From assembly GCF_007954585.1 (NCBI RefSeq), contig NZ_CP042382.1, forward strand, positions 1,984,001-2,048,000: a stretch of DNA of 64,000 bases, written 5' to 3'. The translations under genes were made by a program, and so were the position numbers. Positions within the stretch are counted from its first letter, which is position 1. Each line of letters opens with the position of its first letter. Positions 63,193 through 64,000 of the stretch are shown in pieces. Below the pieces are notes generated by a model. That model ran no database searches. It saw only the letters and a program-made list of their open reading frames with translations, and had not been told where the DNA came from. Source of the stretch: Pistricoccus aurantiacus. GTDB lineage: Bacteria; Pseudomonadota; Gammaproteobacteria; Pseudomonadales; Halomonadaceae.

Positions 63193-63335
63193 ATTGCCAT
63201 AGTAAAGAAGAGGTGGGCGATCAGCTTTATGGCAGTTTGAAGATAATCGACGGGCTATCGTCTACAGTACTGGTGTAACAGATAGGCAGCAGGATGATCG
63301 TTCGTTCATCCCTTTATCTCGCGAAAGGAGACGTC

Positions 63336-63767
63336 ATGAGCATCAAGAAGCAAGGATCCGCCGAATGGCAGGGCAGCCTGAAAAAGGGCAAGGGCACGGT
63401 ATCCACCGAAAGCGGTGCCTTGAAGCAGAATCCCTACGGCTTCAATACGCGCTTCGAAGGAGAAGCGGGCACCAACCCGGAAGAATTGATCGGTGCCGCT
63501 CACGCCAGCTGCTACTCCATGGCGCTGTCGATGATTCTGGGTGAGGACAATCTCGAGCCGGAAAGCATCAAGACCACGGCGACCGTGACCCTTGAAGAAG
63601 ACGATAGCGGTTTCACTATCTCCGCGGTACACCTCGAGACTCGGGCGAAGATTCCCGGCGCGGATCAGGCCAAGTTCGACGAGGCGGCGAATAAGGCGAA
63701 GGAAGGCTGTCCGGTATCCAAGCTGTTCAATGCCAAGATTACCCTGGATGCCACCCTGGAAAGCTGA
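63336..63767 (+). CDS. osmC: OsmC-family peroxiredoxin-like protein
   Basis: 143 residues. NPEELIGAAHASCYSMALS (first reactive Cys) and AKEGCPVSKLFNAKITLDATL (second Cys) with the Arg/Glu context mark an OsmC peroxidase, active on organic hydroperoxides. AAGGAG is 5 bases before ATG 63336. The upstream frame to 63294 is not needed. Confidence 0.9.
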   Translation: MSIKKQGSAEWQGSLKKGKGTVSTESGALKQNPYGFNTRFEGEAGTNPEELIGAAHASCYSMALSMILGEDNLEPESIKTTATVTLEEDDSGFTISAVHLETRAKIPGADQAKFDEAANKAKEGCPVSKLFNAKITLDATLES

Positions 63768-63804
63768 GCCAGAATACGGCCCAGCACTAAGGATTCAAGC
63801 ATTT

Positions 63805-63831
63805 ATCAGGCCGCCGCCATGGCGGCCTGAT
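63805..63831. terminator. Perfect hairpin between osmC and the amidotransferase gene
   Basis: ATCAGGCCGCC / GGCGGCCTGAT, 11-base arms, 5-base loop, 38 bases after osmC. It is followed by GCGTTTC, so T-run support is weak; may serve both convergent genes. Confidence 0.5.
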
Positions 63832-63836
63832 GCGTT

Positions 63837-64000
63837 TCATGAGCCCATGCTCTCCATAACGGTGCGGGTTGCCGGCGTTCGCCGGGCCGCATCGACCAGG
63901 GCGCGAATCAGGCGCTGCTGGGGTCGGTTGAAGATCAGCCATTCCGGATGCCACTGCACGCCGATCAGAAAGTCGTGCTCCTTGGATTCGATGCCTTGCA
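63837..64000 (-). CDS. Gamma-glutamyl-GABA hydrolase-like amidotransferase, C-terminal end
   Basis: Last 53 codons of a gene entering from the right edge. EHDFLIGVQWHPEWLIF holds the class I amidotransferase HPE (catalytic His-Glu) of peptidase C26, as in PuuD, which frees GABA from gamma-glutamyl-GABA in putrescine degradation. The Cys part is outside the window, so PuuD rather than another C26 enzyme is a guess. Confidence 0.75.
   Translation of the reverse strand, partial: QGIESKEHDFLIGVQWHPEWLIFNRPQQRLIRALVDAARRTPATRTVMESMGS

Noticed and set aside
1-64000. CRISPR arrays, rRNA and tRNA genes
   Set aside because: No regularly spaced repeats and no tRNA or rRNA-like sequence were noticed on either strand.

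Overview
The window looks like chromosomal DNA of a GC-rich, aerobic gammaproteobacterium. Halomonas or a close relative (Halomonadaceae) is my best guess. I infer this from gene content: a Pel exopolysaccharide operon, two polyhydroxyalkanoate phasins, a large Mrp/Mbh-like Na+/H+ antiporter operon, and many short conserved proteins common in marine and halophilic gammaproteobacteria. No rRNA, tRNA or CRISPR array was seen, so the assignment is an inference.

Layout. 1-9803 (minus strand): Pel operon, read pelX-like epimerase, pelA, pelB, pelC, pelD, pelE (pelE runs off the left edge). 9804-10481: AT-rich divergent control region with a Fur-like box. 10482-15123 (plus): type I secretion system (ABC exporter, HlyD-type adaptor, TolC-type channel), followed convergently by an M14 carboxypeptidase that has DUF4214 repeats and an Asp-Leu-Ile-Ala C-terminus and is the likely cargo. 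16684-26615: mostly housekeeping and lipid-related genes (ChaC, YtoQ, BASS-like transporter, carboxylesterase, DUF938, zinc ribbon, two patatins flanking PIN-PhoH, a PLD-family lipoprotein, GFA protein). 26877-29929: SDR, persulfide dioxygenase with periplasmic rhodanese (sulfide/persulfide detoxification), peroxiredoxin. 30052-31938: ABC exporter. 31986-39102: eight-gene antiporter operon in Mbh-like order, ending in an unusual 1073-residue tandem fusion of two antiporter subunits; a small winged-helix regulator is divergent from it. 39679-46315: M23 peptidase, DEAD-box RNA helicase with a long leader, EamA exporter, ArgE-type deacetylase.

46316-54916 is accessory DNA: a broken nucleotidyltransferase, an SDR, a remnant of the 3' end of a second sbcC, a RhuM-Fic fusion, a complete IS1380-family element (1573 bp, CTAG target duplication), two integron-type gene cassettes with recognisable attC sites but no integrase, and an orphan membrane protein. 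The first cassette encodes a three-helix Pycsar-type membrane effector overlapping a class III nucleotide cyclase, i.e. a Pycsar-like anti-phage pair. The second encodes a proteasome/HslV-like Ntn-hydrolase with Thr2, Asp18 and Lys37 and no ATPase partner. This is the most interesting part of the window. Host-like GC-rich DNA resumes at sbcC.

54917-64000: sbcC-sbcD nuclease, two phasin genes whose promoters share a TGC-rich motif (PhaR-like), endonuclease V, aldo/keto reductase, DUF1415, OsmC-like protein, and the 3' end of a class I amidotransferase (PuuD-like).
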